Assembly: GCA_002501205.1 (NCBI GenBank)
Contig: DLRW01000026.1
Coordinates: forward strand, 1 to 64,000
Reading direction: 5' to 3'
DNA length: 64,000 bases
Origin: Flavobacteriales bacterium UBA7878
GTDB lineage: Bacteria > Bacteroidota > Bacteroidia > Flavobacteriales > Schleiferiaceae
Part shown: positions 26,784-34,695 of the stretch, one piece after another
Layout of the letters: each line of letters begins with the position of its first letter
How positions within the stretch are numbered: position 1 is the first letter of the stretch
Notes under the pieces: model-generated
Database searches by the model: none
What the model saw: only the letters and a program-made list of their open reading frames with translations
What the model was told of the DNA's origin: nothing
Position numbers and translations under genes: made by a program

Positions 26784-26860
26784 GATCGAATTGCAAATAC
26801 TGAATCGAATTGCAAATTCGATCCAGTATTAGAGTTTTAGCTCGAATTGCAAATTCGAGC
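26783..26860. repeat. Cluster of palindromes with core TCGAATTGCAAATTCGA
   Basis: Three copies of TCGAATTGCAAAT lie in 78 bases between the convergent aroA and helicase genes. The second forms a hairpin at 26796-26830: outer arms AATACTG/CAGTATT, one mismatch, inner arms ATCGAATT/AATTCGAT, loop GCA. The third is a perfect nine-base-arm hairpin with the same GCA loop at 26840-26860. The first copy (GGATCGAATT, 26783-26792) can pair instead with AATTCGATCC at 26815-26824, so two folds compete. There is no T tract, so it is not a standard terminator. It resembles REP-like intergenic repeats. Confidence 0.8.
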
Positions 26861-26871
26861 CAATTTCGAAA

Positions 26872-26899
26872 TCTATCGTCTACCGTCTATCCTCTAATT
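26872..26899. repeat. Four imperfect tandem heptamers (TCTAYCG-like)
   Basis: The units TCTATCG, TCTACCG, TCTATCC and TCTAATT run head to tail directly after the palindrome cluster. The intergenic stretch 26784-26933 is thus almost wholly repetitive. Confidence 0.55.
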
Positions 26900-26933
26900 T
26901 CTCTTGAAGGAAATAGTACCAACTACTGGCTAA

Positions 26934-28406
26934 CTACTTCTTCTTACGCTTCGCATTCGGACGATTATGTCCATGCTTAAAGGGTTTGCGCTTGGCCTTG
27001 AAAGAAGGGCCTCCGCCGCCGGGTTTTCCGCTTCGGTTGCCACCTTTTTTTCCGCCTCTGAAATTGCCACCGTAGTCTTTACCGTGGTTAACATTCAGGC
27101 TTTCCTCGTTCTGAAGGTTCAACTTAGAAGCTTCGAAGGCAATCACCTTAGCCATAAGCTCCTCTTTGGAGAGATTTCCCCATAGGTTTTGCAGCTCTGC
27201 CATCATACCGGAAGGAATATTTCCTTTGATTGGTTGATTCAGAATTTGCTCGCCCCAAGTTTTTAAGCGCAGATCAGCGATATCGTCTACCTCAGGGATT
27301 TGCACCTGACGGAAGTTAATACCCAGGTCTTTTTCCAGGCGACGTAGCTTTCCCTGATCACGGGGACCAATCATCACCAGGGAGATACCTTTCTTACCTG
27401 CGCGAGCAGTACGACCCGAACGGTGGGTATAGTAGGAGGGATCATCCGGTAAGGAGAAATGGAATACGTGACTAAGATCATTCACGTCAATACCACGGGC
27501 AGCTACGTCAGTCGCAATCAGAACCGGTAATTCGTGGTTTTTGAAACGCTTCATTACACGGTCACGTTGCACCTGGCTGAGGTCACCATGCAAAGCATCG
27601 GCACCATAGCCATCTTTCATTAGCTCTTCGGCTAAAGACTGGGTATCCAGTTTGGTGCGACAGAAAACCACCGCCCGTATTTCAGGGTCGAGGTCAATAA
27701 ATCGTTTCAGGGCCAAATTCTTCTGGTGGTGACGAACGTGAACTACCTGATGATCGATATTTTGATTTACCTGTTGCTTTCGGTCGATTTTCACTTCGAA
27801 AGGTTGATGCATATAGGTATCAACGATGCGACGAATTTCATTCGGCATGGTAGCCGAGAAAAGCCAGGTCATTTTTTCTTTAGGGGTATAAGCCAGGATT
27901 TCATCCAAAGCCTCTTTAAAGCCCATATTCAGCATTTCATCTGCTTCATCCAGAACCAAGATTTCGAGGTTCTCAAGATTTACTGCACGGCGTTTAATCA
28001 AGTCGATCAAACGGCCAGGGGTAGCAATGAGGATATGCTGAGGCTTGCGTAGCGCCTTCATCTGAGTTTGAATATTCGCACCACCGTAAACAGTGAGGAT
28101 ATTCATTCTGTCCAAGTACTTCCCGAAGGATTGTAATTGCTCTCCGATTTGCTGTCCTAATTCCCGGGTGGGAGCTAAGATTAATGCCTGGGTGTGTGGG
28201 TACTCAGGGTCAATGCGTTCCAAGAGGGGTAAGCCAAAGGCGGCTGTTTTACCAGTACCGGTTTGGGCTAATCCAATTAAATCACGGGCATCATCTAAAA
28301 GGGCAGGGATTGCTTGCGCTTGGATGGGAGATGGGGTTTCAAAGCCCATTTCGTCGAGGGCGCGGAGGACTTCAGGAGACAGTCCAAGTTCAAAAAAAGA
28401 GCTCAA
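26934..28406 (-). CDS. DEAD-box RNA helicase
   Basis: A 490-residue DEAD-box ATPase with the full motif set: Q-motif region ETPSPIQAQAIPALL, Walker A AQTGTGKTAAFGLPLL, PTRELGQQI, TPGRL, DEAD in VLDEADEMLNMGF, SAT in FSATMP, then VFCRTK, ATDVAARGIDV and HRSGRTARAG. After about residue 375 comes a family-specific region and, from about 440, a Gly/Arg/Lys-rich tail that probably binds RNA. Likely roles are ribosome assembly or cold-adapted RNA turnover. The start codon is TTG at 28406; no ATG fits better. Confidence 0.94.
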   Translation of the reverse strand: MSSFFELGLSPEVLRALDEMGFETPSPIQAQAIPALLDDARDLIGLAQTGTGKTAAFGLPLLERIDPEYPHTQALILAPTRELGQQIGEQLQSFGKYLDRMNILTVYGGANIQTQMKALRKPQHILIATPGRLIDLIKRRAVNLENLEILVLDEADEMLNMGFKEALDEILAYTPKEKMTWLFSATMPNEIRRIVDTYMHQPFEVKIDRKQQVNQNIDHQVVHVRHHQKNLALKRFIDLDPEIRAVVFCRTKLDTQSLAEELMKDGYGADALHGDLSQVQRDRVMKRFKNHELPVLIATDVAARGIDVNDLSHVFHFSLPDDPSYYTHRSGRTARAGKKGISLVMIGPRDQGKLRRLEKDLGINFRQVQIPEVDDIADLRLKTWGEQILNQPIKGNIPSGMMAELQNLWGNLSKEELMAKVIAFEASKLNLQNEESLNVNHGKDYGGNFRGGKKGGNRSGKPGGGGPSFKAKRKPFKHGHNRPNAKRKKK

Positions 28407-28451
28407 AAAAGATCGCTTAAAATTCGTTGCAAAGGTCGACTAATTATTTGA

Positions 28452-28482
28452 ATTGCAGCTTAAAAAGAAAATGAGCTGCAAT
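28452..28482. repeat. Inverted repeat in helicase leader
   Basis: ATTGCAGCT (28452-28460) and AGCTGCAAT (28474-28482) are exact inverted repeats with a 13-base loop, located between the DUF1684 gene and the helicase start on the minus strand. No T tract follows, so it may be a leader structure rather than a terminator. Confidence 0.4.
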
Positions 28483-28530
28483 ATTAATTTTTACCTGGAA
28501 GTTTAGCTCAAGCTTTTTAGAGGCTCATTT

Positions 28531-29145
28531 TTAATGTTTTGGCTCGTATCGCACTCCGGCTTTAATGAAATAATTGAGTCGATTTTCCCGAGGAGGGATG
28601 GGGCAGGAGTATTTTCCGTTATAAGCGCAGTAAGGGTTGTAGGCTCGATTGAAATCGATAAGAAGCGAATCTCCTTGAGGTAAACGCAAATCTAAATAGC
28701 GTCCACCGCCATAAGTACCAAAGCCATTGGAATGATCGGTAAAAGGAACAAAAAGATAATCCTGGTATTGAGGCATTTTAATTAATCCAAGGTTTTGATA
28801 GATCGGTAAGTGGAATAAGCTGTCGCCCAATTGGAAGTGTGCAATACCATATTGCTTGTAAACCGGTTTACGATCGGTGGTAGTTGGCATTTTAAAAGGC
28901 TCGGCATCAGGAGTTAATTCAATTTGTGCCCAAATGATAAAATTGGTGTCAAGCGGATACCAATCCAAACTGCTGAAGTTTTGGCGATCCTCTTCTTCCA
29001 AGGGAGATTCGGCGGAGTCGGTGAACTCCAAATTTTGTTCTAGGCGATATTCATAATTAAACCAAAGCAGGCTATCCATTAAAGCGGATTGAGCACTAAG
29101 ATTAACTCCGATAAAAAGGCCTAAAAAGAGAAGGATATTTCGCAT
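28531..29145 (-). CDS. DUF1684 family exported protein
   Basis: A 204-residue protein with a signal peptide (MRNILLFLGLFIGVNLSAQS). The DUF1684 hallmark is near the C-terminus: YGGGRYLDLRLPQGDSLLID followed by FNRAYNPYCAYNGKYSCPIP and PPRENRL. The family function is not established; the conserved Asn-Pro-Tyr-Cys-Ala-Tyr block looks like a small-molecule or metal site. It is probably periplasmic or surface-exposed. Its ATG comes four bases after a perfect -7 box. It is upstream of the helicase gene but with 124 bases between. Confidence 0.87.
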   Translation of the reverse strand: MRNILLFLGLFIGVNLSAQSALMDSLLWFNYEYRLEQNLEFTDSAESPLEEEDRQNFSSLDWYPLDTNFIIWAQIELTPDAEPFKMPTTTDRKPVYKQYGIAHFQLGDSLFHLPIYQNLGLIKMPQYQDYLFVPFTDHSNGFGTYGGGRYLDLRLPQGDSLLIDFNRAYNPYCAYNGKYSCPIPPRENRLNYFIKAGVRYEPKH

Positions 29146-29149
29146 TCTT

Positions 29150-29157
29150 CAAAGATA
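29150..29157 (-). promoter_or_regulatory. -7 box for DUF1684 gene
   Basis: The reverse strand reads TATCTTTG, a perfect match, ending four bases before the ATG at 29145. Transcript is probably nearly leaderless. Confidence 0.5.
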
Positions 29158-29183
29158 GGGAAAGCCCATAGTCATTAATTAGC

Positions 29184-29191
29184 TACCTTCG
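29184..29191 (+). promoter_or_regulatory. -7 box for unknown lipoprotein gene
   Basis: TACCTTCG, one mismatch to TAnnTTTG, 22 bases before the ATG at 29214. The divergent DUF1684 box is 26 bases away. Confidence 0.35.
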
Positions 29192-29213
29192 GACTAAACC
29201 ATTACTGATTAAA

Positions 29214-30770
29214 ATGAAGAATTATGTCCTTTTATGGGGCTTGGGGCTGCTCATTTTGAGTGCTTCAGCCTGCAAAGAATTAGAGTACAAATGGCATTAC
29301 CGCGATGTGCAGGATGCTGTACATAAAACTCAGGATATTTCTACAGAGAGTATTTTAAAAGCCCATCTTAAAAATGGTGAGGTGTACTTTTTTCCGGGCG
29401 CCTGGTGGGTAGATACCAATAGTCGGTCAGTGCAAGGCATGGCCTATCACTATGATGCTAATCGTGATTTTTTAGATAGTGCAGAACGAAGCTTACCCAT
29501 CGCTTCAGTTAGTCTTTTTGAAGTAAATAAAGAACTGAATATTAGTTCCGGGCATCAAATGTTGGCTCCCCTAACGGTTGTTAATATTGGCCTGTCCTTC
29601 GTTTGCCTGGCTAATCCCAAGGCTTGTTTTGGCTCTTGTCCTACCTTCTATAGTTTGGAAGATCAGGGCCTTTTTTCGGCTCGGGCCGAAGGCTTTTCCA
29701 ATGCTATTTGTCCTTCTTTGGAATATGCGGATATCGACGATCTGAAGATTTCGGAATATTCGGATTCCCTCTTCACCTTGGTGATGAAGAACGAAGCGCA
29801 GGAAACCCATGTTTTAAGATCGGTTCAATTATTAGCCTTAGCCCAGAATGAAGGGGAGTGCATTTACCAGAGTCGCAAAGGTGATTTTTATGCCACCAAA
29901 GGTTTATGGCTGCCTCGCAATAATGAGCTTTTAGCTGCCGCCGATGGACAGGAGTATTTTTCTGATGCAGATGCGGAGAATCTAGCTTCAAAGGAGGAGT
30001 TGATTTTAGAGTTTGATATCGATGCTTCTCAAGAAGATCTGGGACTGGTACTTGATTTTCGGCAGACTTTAATGACGACCTATTTTATCTATTCTGCCCT
30101 TTCCTATATGGGGGATGAGGTGGCAGACATTATCGCCAAATTTGAGAATAGTGGCGATTTGTATGAAACCATGGATCAGGGTCTCAAATCGGAATTAGGG
30201 GAACTGGAAGTCTATCTATGGAATGAAATTGCTCAGCGCTGGGATTTGCAGGGATCATTCTATGAAACCGGTCCCATTGCGATTAACCGACAGATCCTGG
30301 ACTTGGCGCATCCGCCGAAAGGCCCTTTGAAATTAAAACTAGTAATGAACCGTGGCTTATGGAGAATTGATCGTGCCGCTATTTGTTCCATTCAGCGGAA
30401 GCTGGAACCACAGGCCTTGAAACCAATCGCTGTGCGCAAGTCGGGAATAGAGTCAGCCCAGGCAAAAGATGAATTGAATGATCCGCAATTACAATTAGTT
30501 TCCATGCCGGGCGACTATTTTGAGCTGGATTTTATCTTAGATCCCAATCAAGAGTATGCTCTTTTTTTAAAAGCCGAAGGCTATTATTTGGAATGGATGC
30601 GCAAGGAATGGTTAGCAGATAAAGATTTATGGAAACTACGACAGATGTTTAAGCAGCCGGCCTTATATCTTAAGCGAGAAGCAGAAGCGTATAAGGTCTA
30701 CGAGCAGAATATGGAAGAAGTGTTCTGGTCTTCTCAAGTGCCCGCCGAACCATTGACCCTGAAACCTTAA
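29214..30770 (+). CDS. Unknown envelope lipoprotein
   Basis: A 518-residue protein that I do not recognise. It opens with a likely lipoprotein signal (LILSASAC, Cys20). A hydrophobic stretch near 119-135 is followed by a cysteine cluster, ANPKACFGSCPTFYS, and by FSNAICPSLEYADID. The rest is acidic and mixed alpha/beta, with ALSYMGDEVADIIA near 295. Similar CFGSCPTFY segments occur, as I recall, in other Bacteroidota surface proteins of unknown role. The stop overlaps the next start as TAATG, so it is coupled with the small lipoprotein at 30770-31327. Confidence 0.8.
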   Translation: MKNYVLLWGLGLLILSASACKELEYKWHYRDVQDAVHKTQDISTESILKAHLKNGEVYFFPGAWWVDTNSRSVQGMAYHYDANRDFLDSAERSLPIASVSLFEVNKELNISSGHQMLAPLTVVNIGLSFVCLANPKACFGSCPTFYSLEDQGLFSARAEGFSNAICPSLEYADIDDLKISEYSDSLFTLVMKNEAQETHVLRSVQLLALAQNEGECIYQSRKGDFYATKGLWLPRNNELLAAADGQEYFSDADAENLASKEELILEFDIDASQEDLGLVLDFRQTLMTTYFIYSALSYMGDEVADIIAKFENSGDLYETMDQGLKSELGELEVYLWNEIAQRWDLQGSFYETGPIAINRQILDLAHPPKGPLKLKLVMNRGLWRIDRAAICSIQRKLEPQALKPIAVRKSGIESAQAKDELNDPQLQLVSMPGDYFELDFILDPNQEYALFLKAEGYYLEWMRKEWLADKDLWKLRQMFKQPALYLKREAEAYKVYEQNMEEVFWSSQVPAEPLTLKP

Positions 30771-31327
30771 TGCTGTTGATTATGAAAAGTGTTATTTCAA
30801 AATTGAGCTTCGTGCTTGTACTGGTGGTTTTGTTCAGTTCCTGCTCTACTTCCGACATCTTACCCAAGTCTTCAGAAGCCCATCAAAACTTATACGGTTC
30901 GTATATAGAATTGGATCTAAAACGCAGTTCTAAGGTACCCAAGGTGGTAGGTGAACTGATTTCAGTGAACGATAGCAGTATCTTCATCATTCATGGTGAG
31001 GATGGAGAAGTAGATCATGTAGAAGTAATGTTGGATCAGGTTCAAGGCTTTCGGGTCTATTTGTTCGAACCTCAGTATCCGGTTTGGTCCAATTTAGCGC
31101 TCTCGCTTTTGCCCCTAAGTCATGGCATTGTAGGCGTGGTTAGTTTGCCCGTCAATGTAGTGACCATGGGAGTAGTCAATGGCCAGGTAAAGGATCGGGC
31201 TTCCCATACAGATTATGAAATTCCCCTTTCGGAGCTTTACCACTTTGCACGCTTTCCTCAGGGTTTTCCGCCTAATTTGAAATTTGAAGAATTGAAAGCA
31301 GCCCCTGCTCGAAAGAAGAAAGGCTAA
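30770..31327 (+). CDS. Small unknown lipoprotein
   Basis: A 185-residue protein with a lipoprotein signal (VLVVLFSSC). After about residue 105 there is a hydrophobic part (LALSLLPLSHGIVGVVSLPV) and then a basic end (APARKKKG). The first half reads like a small beta domain (VGELISVNDSSIFIIHGEDG). No family is recognised. The ATG at 30770 forms TAATG with the upstream stop; an in-frame ATG at 30782 gives a cleaner signal peptide and may be the true start. The 3' end overlaps the convergent GNAT-nitrilase gene by four bases. Confidence 0.72.
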   Translation: MLLIMKSVISKLSFVLVLVVLFSSCSTSDILPKSSEAHQNLYGSYIELDLKRSSKVPKVVGELISVNDSSIFIIHGEDGEVDHVEVMLDQVQGFRVYLFEPQYPVWSNLALSLLPLSHGIVGVVSLPVNVVTMGVVNGQVKDRASHTDYEIPLSELYHFARFPQGFPPNLKFEELKAAPARKKKG

Positions 31328-32850
31328 GCTTTCAGTTTCGTAAGACGATAGAGGTCCAGACGTCGGTCTTTAAGGTTTCGAACGCTACCAAATTCATTGA
31401 GTTCTCGCAGTAGATTGATATCCAAGTCTACTACCAGGATCATCTCTGCATTGGGGGTGGCTTCGGCCTTAATACCGGTGCTAGGGAAGGCAAAGTCGCA
31501 GGGAGTAAATACCATGGATTGCGCAAATTGAATATCCATATTGCTCACCTTGGGTAAGTTGCCTACACTACCAGCAATAACCACATAGCACTCATTTTCA
31601 ATGGCGCGAGCCTGAGCGGTATTGCGCACCCGACTGTAACCATTTTGGGTGTCGGTAAGGAAGGGAACAAAGAGGATGTCCATGCCTTCTTCGGCCAAAA
31701 TTCGGCTTAGTTCCGGAAACTCCACATCGTAGCAAATCAAAATACCAATCTTGCCACAATCGGTATCGAAGCTTCGAAGGATCTCACCGCCTTCCATACC
31801 CCATACTCTTTCTTCGTCGGGGGTGATATGTATTTTTTCAAAGCGATCTAAACGACCATCACGGTGGCATAAGTAGCCTACATTGCGAAGCTTATCGTTC
31901 ACAATTTCGGGCATGCTCCCGGTGATGATGTTGATATTGTAACTTACTGCCAATTGGGAGAAACGACTCACAATCTCTTCGGTGTAGCCTGCCAATTTCC
32001 GAATAGCCTCCGATTCCTTTATTTCATTGTAAGCGGCCATTAAAGGCGCATTGAAAAATTCGGGGAAGAGGGCAAAATCGGAGTGATAGCCAGAAATGGA
32101 ATCCAGAAAGAATTCAGCCTGACTCATTAATTCGTCCAGATCGCGGTAGGGCCGCATTTGCCATTGTACCAGGCCTACTCGAATTACCCGAGTTTGGCTT
32201 CCCGGACCAGCACTGGGTTTTTCGTAGTATACATTGTTCCACTCCATCAAAACTGCGTGGTCCAGAGATTCGGTGTCTCCTTCCAAATAGTTTTTGAGGA
32301 TTTTCTTTACGTGGAAATCATTATTGAACTGAAAATTGAGTACCGGATCTTCAATCTCCTTTGCTTTTACCTTTTCCAGGTATTGCAGGGGGCTCAGTTC
32401 CTTCGCGTATAAGTGATATTTGGGCATTCGAGCCCCAAAGGCGATACCCTTTAAATTGAGTTGCTCACAGAGCTCTTTGCGGAAGTCATAGAGTCGGCGT
32501 GCCAGGCGCAAGCCGCGGTATTTAGGAGAAATGAAAACATCAATACCATAGAGCAGGTCACCGTCCTTTTTATGAGTCTTAAAGGTGTCATTCCCGGTTA
32601 CATCAGAGTAACTATGGTTTTTCTCGGTGATGCTGTCATCCTGTAAAACCGAAAGCGCACAACCCGCCAATTCGCCATTCACCTTTAAAACAACCTGCCC
32701 TTCCGGAAAGAGGGAAACCAATTTTTCAATTTCCTCTTTTTTCCAGTGAAGGCTGTTCATGCCGGCATAAGCGGCATCCATTAAATCTTTTAAGGCTTGA
32801 TAATCCTCGGCGTTTAAGTAGGCGAGTTCTACGTTTTCAATTGTTTCCAT
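31324..32850 (-). CDS. GNAT acetyltransferase - carbon-nitrogen hydrolase (nitrilase) fusion
   Basis: A 508-residue two-domain protein. Residues about 1-205 are a GNAT domain with a CoA-binding-like segment SPKYRGLRLARRLYDFRKEL. Residues about 222-495 are a nitrilase-superfamily amidase with the Glu-Lys-Cys triad: Glu in FALFPEFFNAPL, Lys in RFEKIHITPDEE and Cys in GILICYDVEFPE. The fusion is known as a family but its substrate is not. It is the last gene of a polyamine set (arginine decarboxylase, agmatinase, deoxyhypusine-synthase-like), 26 bases after the latter, so an acylated polyamine or amide substrate is plausible. Its stop overlaps the convergent lipoprotein gene. Confidence 0.9.
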   Translation of the reverse strand: METIENVELAYLNAEDYQALKDLMDAAYAGMNSLHWKKEEIEKLVSLFPEGQVVLKVNGELAGCALSVLQDDSITEKNHSYSDVTGNDTFKTHKKDGDLLYGIDVFISPKYRGLRLARRLYDFRKELCEQLNLKGIAFGARMPKYHLYAKELSPLQYLEKVKAKEIEDPVLNFQFNNDFHVKKILKNYLEGDTESLDHAVLMEWNNVYYEKPSAGPGSQTRVIRVGLVQWQMRPYRDLDELMSQAEFFLDSISGYHSDFALFPEFFNAPLMAAYNEIKESEAIRKLAGYTEEIVSRFSQLAVSYNINIITGSMPEIVNDKLRNVGYLCHRDGRLDRFEKIHITPDEERVWGMEGGEILRSFDTDCGKIGILICYDVEFPELSRILAEEGMDILFVPFLTDTQNGYSRVRNTAQARAIENECYVVIAGSVGNLPKVSNMDIQFAQSMVFTPCDFAFPSTGIKAEATPNAEMILVVDLDINLLRELNEFGSVRNLKDRRLDLYRLTKLKA

Positions 32851-32876
32851 AATGCCTTTGGGCGTCTTTAGCTTAA

Positions 32877-33854
32877 TTACCAGCCCAAGAGGTATGCAAA
32901 AAGCAGTGGCGCAACAATAGTTGCATCACTTTCTACAATGAATTTCGGAGTATGAATATCCAGTTTTCCCCAGGTGATTTTCTCATTGGGAACGGCACCG
33001 GAGTAAGATCCATAGCTGGTGGTACTGTCGCTAATCTGGCAGAAATAAGACCAGAAAGGAGTATCGGTACGTTCCATATCCTGATAAAGCATAGGTACTA
33101 CGCAAATCGGGAAGTCACCAGCGATACCACCACCGATCTGGAAAAAGCCAATACCATCTGTTCCGGCATTGTCGGTATACCAATCGGCCAGGAAAGTCAT
33201 GTATTCAATTCCACTCTTCATGGTTGAAGCCTTGAGCTCTCCTTTTAAGCAATAAGAAGCGAAAATGTTCCCCATGGTCGAATCTTCCCAACCTGGAACG
33301 ATGATAGGCAGGTTCTTTTCTGCTGCTGCCAACATCCAACTGTTCTTAGGGTCGATTTCATAATACTGTTGCAATACTCCGGAGTTCAGTAACTTATACA
33401 TAAACTCATGTGGGAAATAGCGCTCGCCTTTAGCTTCGGCATCCTTCCAGATTTCGAAGATGTGCTTTTGCAAGCGACGGAAGGCCTCTTCTTCTGGGAT
33501 GCAAGTATCGGTTACCCGATTAAGGCCACGCTCCAATAAATCCCATTCTTCTTTGGGGGTAAGATCGCGGTAATGAGGTACACGCTCATAGTGGCTATGA
33601 GCTACTAAATTCATCAAATCTTCTTCGAGGTTGGCACCAGTACAAGAGATGATTTGCACTTTATCCTGACGAATAATTTCAGCCAGACTTTTGCCTAGTT
33701 CAGCGGTACTCATGGCACCTGCCAGAGTAATCATCATTTTCTTGCCTTCCGCTAAATGCTTTTCATATCCTTTTGCGGCATCCACAAGAGCAGCTGCATT
33801 GAAGTGCTTATAATGTTCCAGCATAAACTGGCCAATGGGTCCTTTATTTTCCAT
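32877..33854 (-). CDS. Deoxyhypusine-synthase-like enzyme
   Basis: A 325-residue member of the deoxyhypusine synthase fold. It keeps the active-site lysine, Lys297 in ITWGKLDIH, and the NAD-site segments TLAGAMSTAELG, CTGANLEEDL and GGGIAGDFP. Eukaryotic enzymes have a His-His pair after GGG (VKHH) that contacts the eIF5A lysine; here it is AGDF, so protein modification is unlikely. Aminobutyl transfer to a small amine such as putrescine, giving homospermidine, is more plausible. The gene overlaps agmatinase by 11 bases and precedes the nitrilase fusion, which fits a polyamine role. Confidence 0.9.
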   Translation of the reverse strand: MENKGPIGQFMLEHYKHFNAAALVDAAKGYEKHLAEGKKMMITLAGAMSTAELGKSLAEIIRQDKVQIISCTGANLEEDLMNLVAHSHYERVPHYRDLTPKEEWDLLERGLNRVTDTCIPEEEAFRRLQKHIFEIWKDAEAKGERYFPHEFMYKLLNSGVLQQYYEIDPKNSWMLAAAEKNLPIIVPGWEDSTMGNIFASYCLKGELKASTMKSGIEYMTFLADWYTDNAGTDGIGFFQIGGGIAGDFPICVVPMLYQDMERTDTPFWSYFCQISDSTTSYGSYSGAVPNEKITWGKLDIHTPKFIVESDATIVAPLLFAYLLGW

Positions 33855-34695
33855 CTTCGAATTGATAGCTTAAAAGTTTGTAATACAATTTGGCGGCTAA
33901 AAAATTAGAAGCCTTATGGGCCTTTTCGGGCGCAAGCTCTACGATGTCGAAGCCTACCACTTCTTTTTCGCGGAATACCCTGCGCAGGTATTTTAAGGTT
34001 TCATACCAGCCCATACCGCCGGGCTCCGGAGTTCCGGTAGCGGCTAAAATTGATGGATCAAAAGCATCCAGGTCAATGGTGAGATAAACCTTATCGGTGA
34101 GGCGCGCTATGGATTCATCCATCCAGCGATCATGTCCCCACATTTCGTGAGCATAAAAGCAATTGCCCTCTTGCACATATTGTTTTTCATCCGCATCCAT
34201 GCTGCGAATACCCACTTGCACCAAATTGCAATTCTGGCTGGCGTCAAATACGGCGCAAGCATGGTTATAGGGGCTGCCATGATAATCAGGACGTAAATCC
34301 GCGTGGGCATCAATCTGCAGCACGCTCAAATTATCATGATGCTCATAAAAAGCTTTGATTACCCCTATGCTAATGCTGTGCTCACCTCCAAAGAAGGTGA
34401 GGTATTTGCCTGTTTTCAGGAGTTCTTGGGTCTTTTTGTAAACGGCCTCAAATACGGCTTCCGGACTGGAGTCTTCGCGAATAGGATCCTGGATATGAAC
34501 CCCTTGTTTGTAGACTTCCGAATCGGTTTCGATATCGTAAACCTCCATATTATCGGTGGCATCCAGAAAAGATTCAAAGCCTTGGTCGGCGCCTTTGCCC
34601 CAGGTACTGGTTCCGTCGTAGGGAATGGATTGTAAAAGAATGCGTGCTTTATCGTAATCGCCCCATTCTTCTTCTACACCGGCGTAAATTCTCAT
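33844..34695 (-). CDS. speB: Agmatinase-type ureohydrolase
   Basis: A 283-residue ureohydrolase with the di-manganese site: GGEHSISIG, DAHADLRPDYHG and IDLDAFDPSILAATGTPEPG. It most likely hydrolyses agmatine to putrescine and urea, as the gene directly upstream encodes arginine decarboxylase, overlapping by four bases (ATGA). Arginase or guanidinobutyrase activity cannot be ruled out by sequence. Its stop is inside the start region of the next gene (11-base overlap), showing strong coupling. Confidence 0.92.
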   Translation of the reverse strand: MRIYAGVEEEWGDYDKARILLQSIPYDGTSTWGKGADQGFESFLDATDNMEVYDIETDSEVYKQGVHIQDPIREDSSPEAVFEAVYKKTQELLKTGKYLTFFGGEHSISIGVIKAFYEHHDNLSVLQIDAHADLRPDYHGSPYNHACAVFDASQNCNLVQVGIRSMDADEKQYVQEGNCFYAHEMWGHDRWMDESIARLTDKVYLTIDLDAFDPSILAATGTPEPGGMGWYETLKYLRRVFREKEVVGFDIVELAPEKAHKASNFLAAKLYYKLLSYQFEDGK

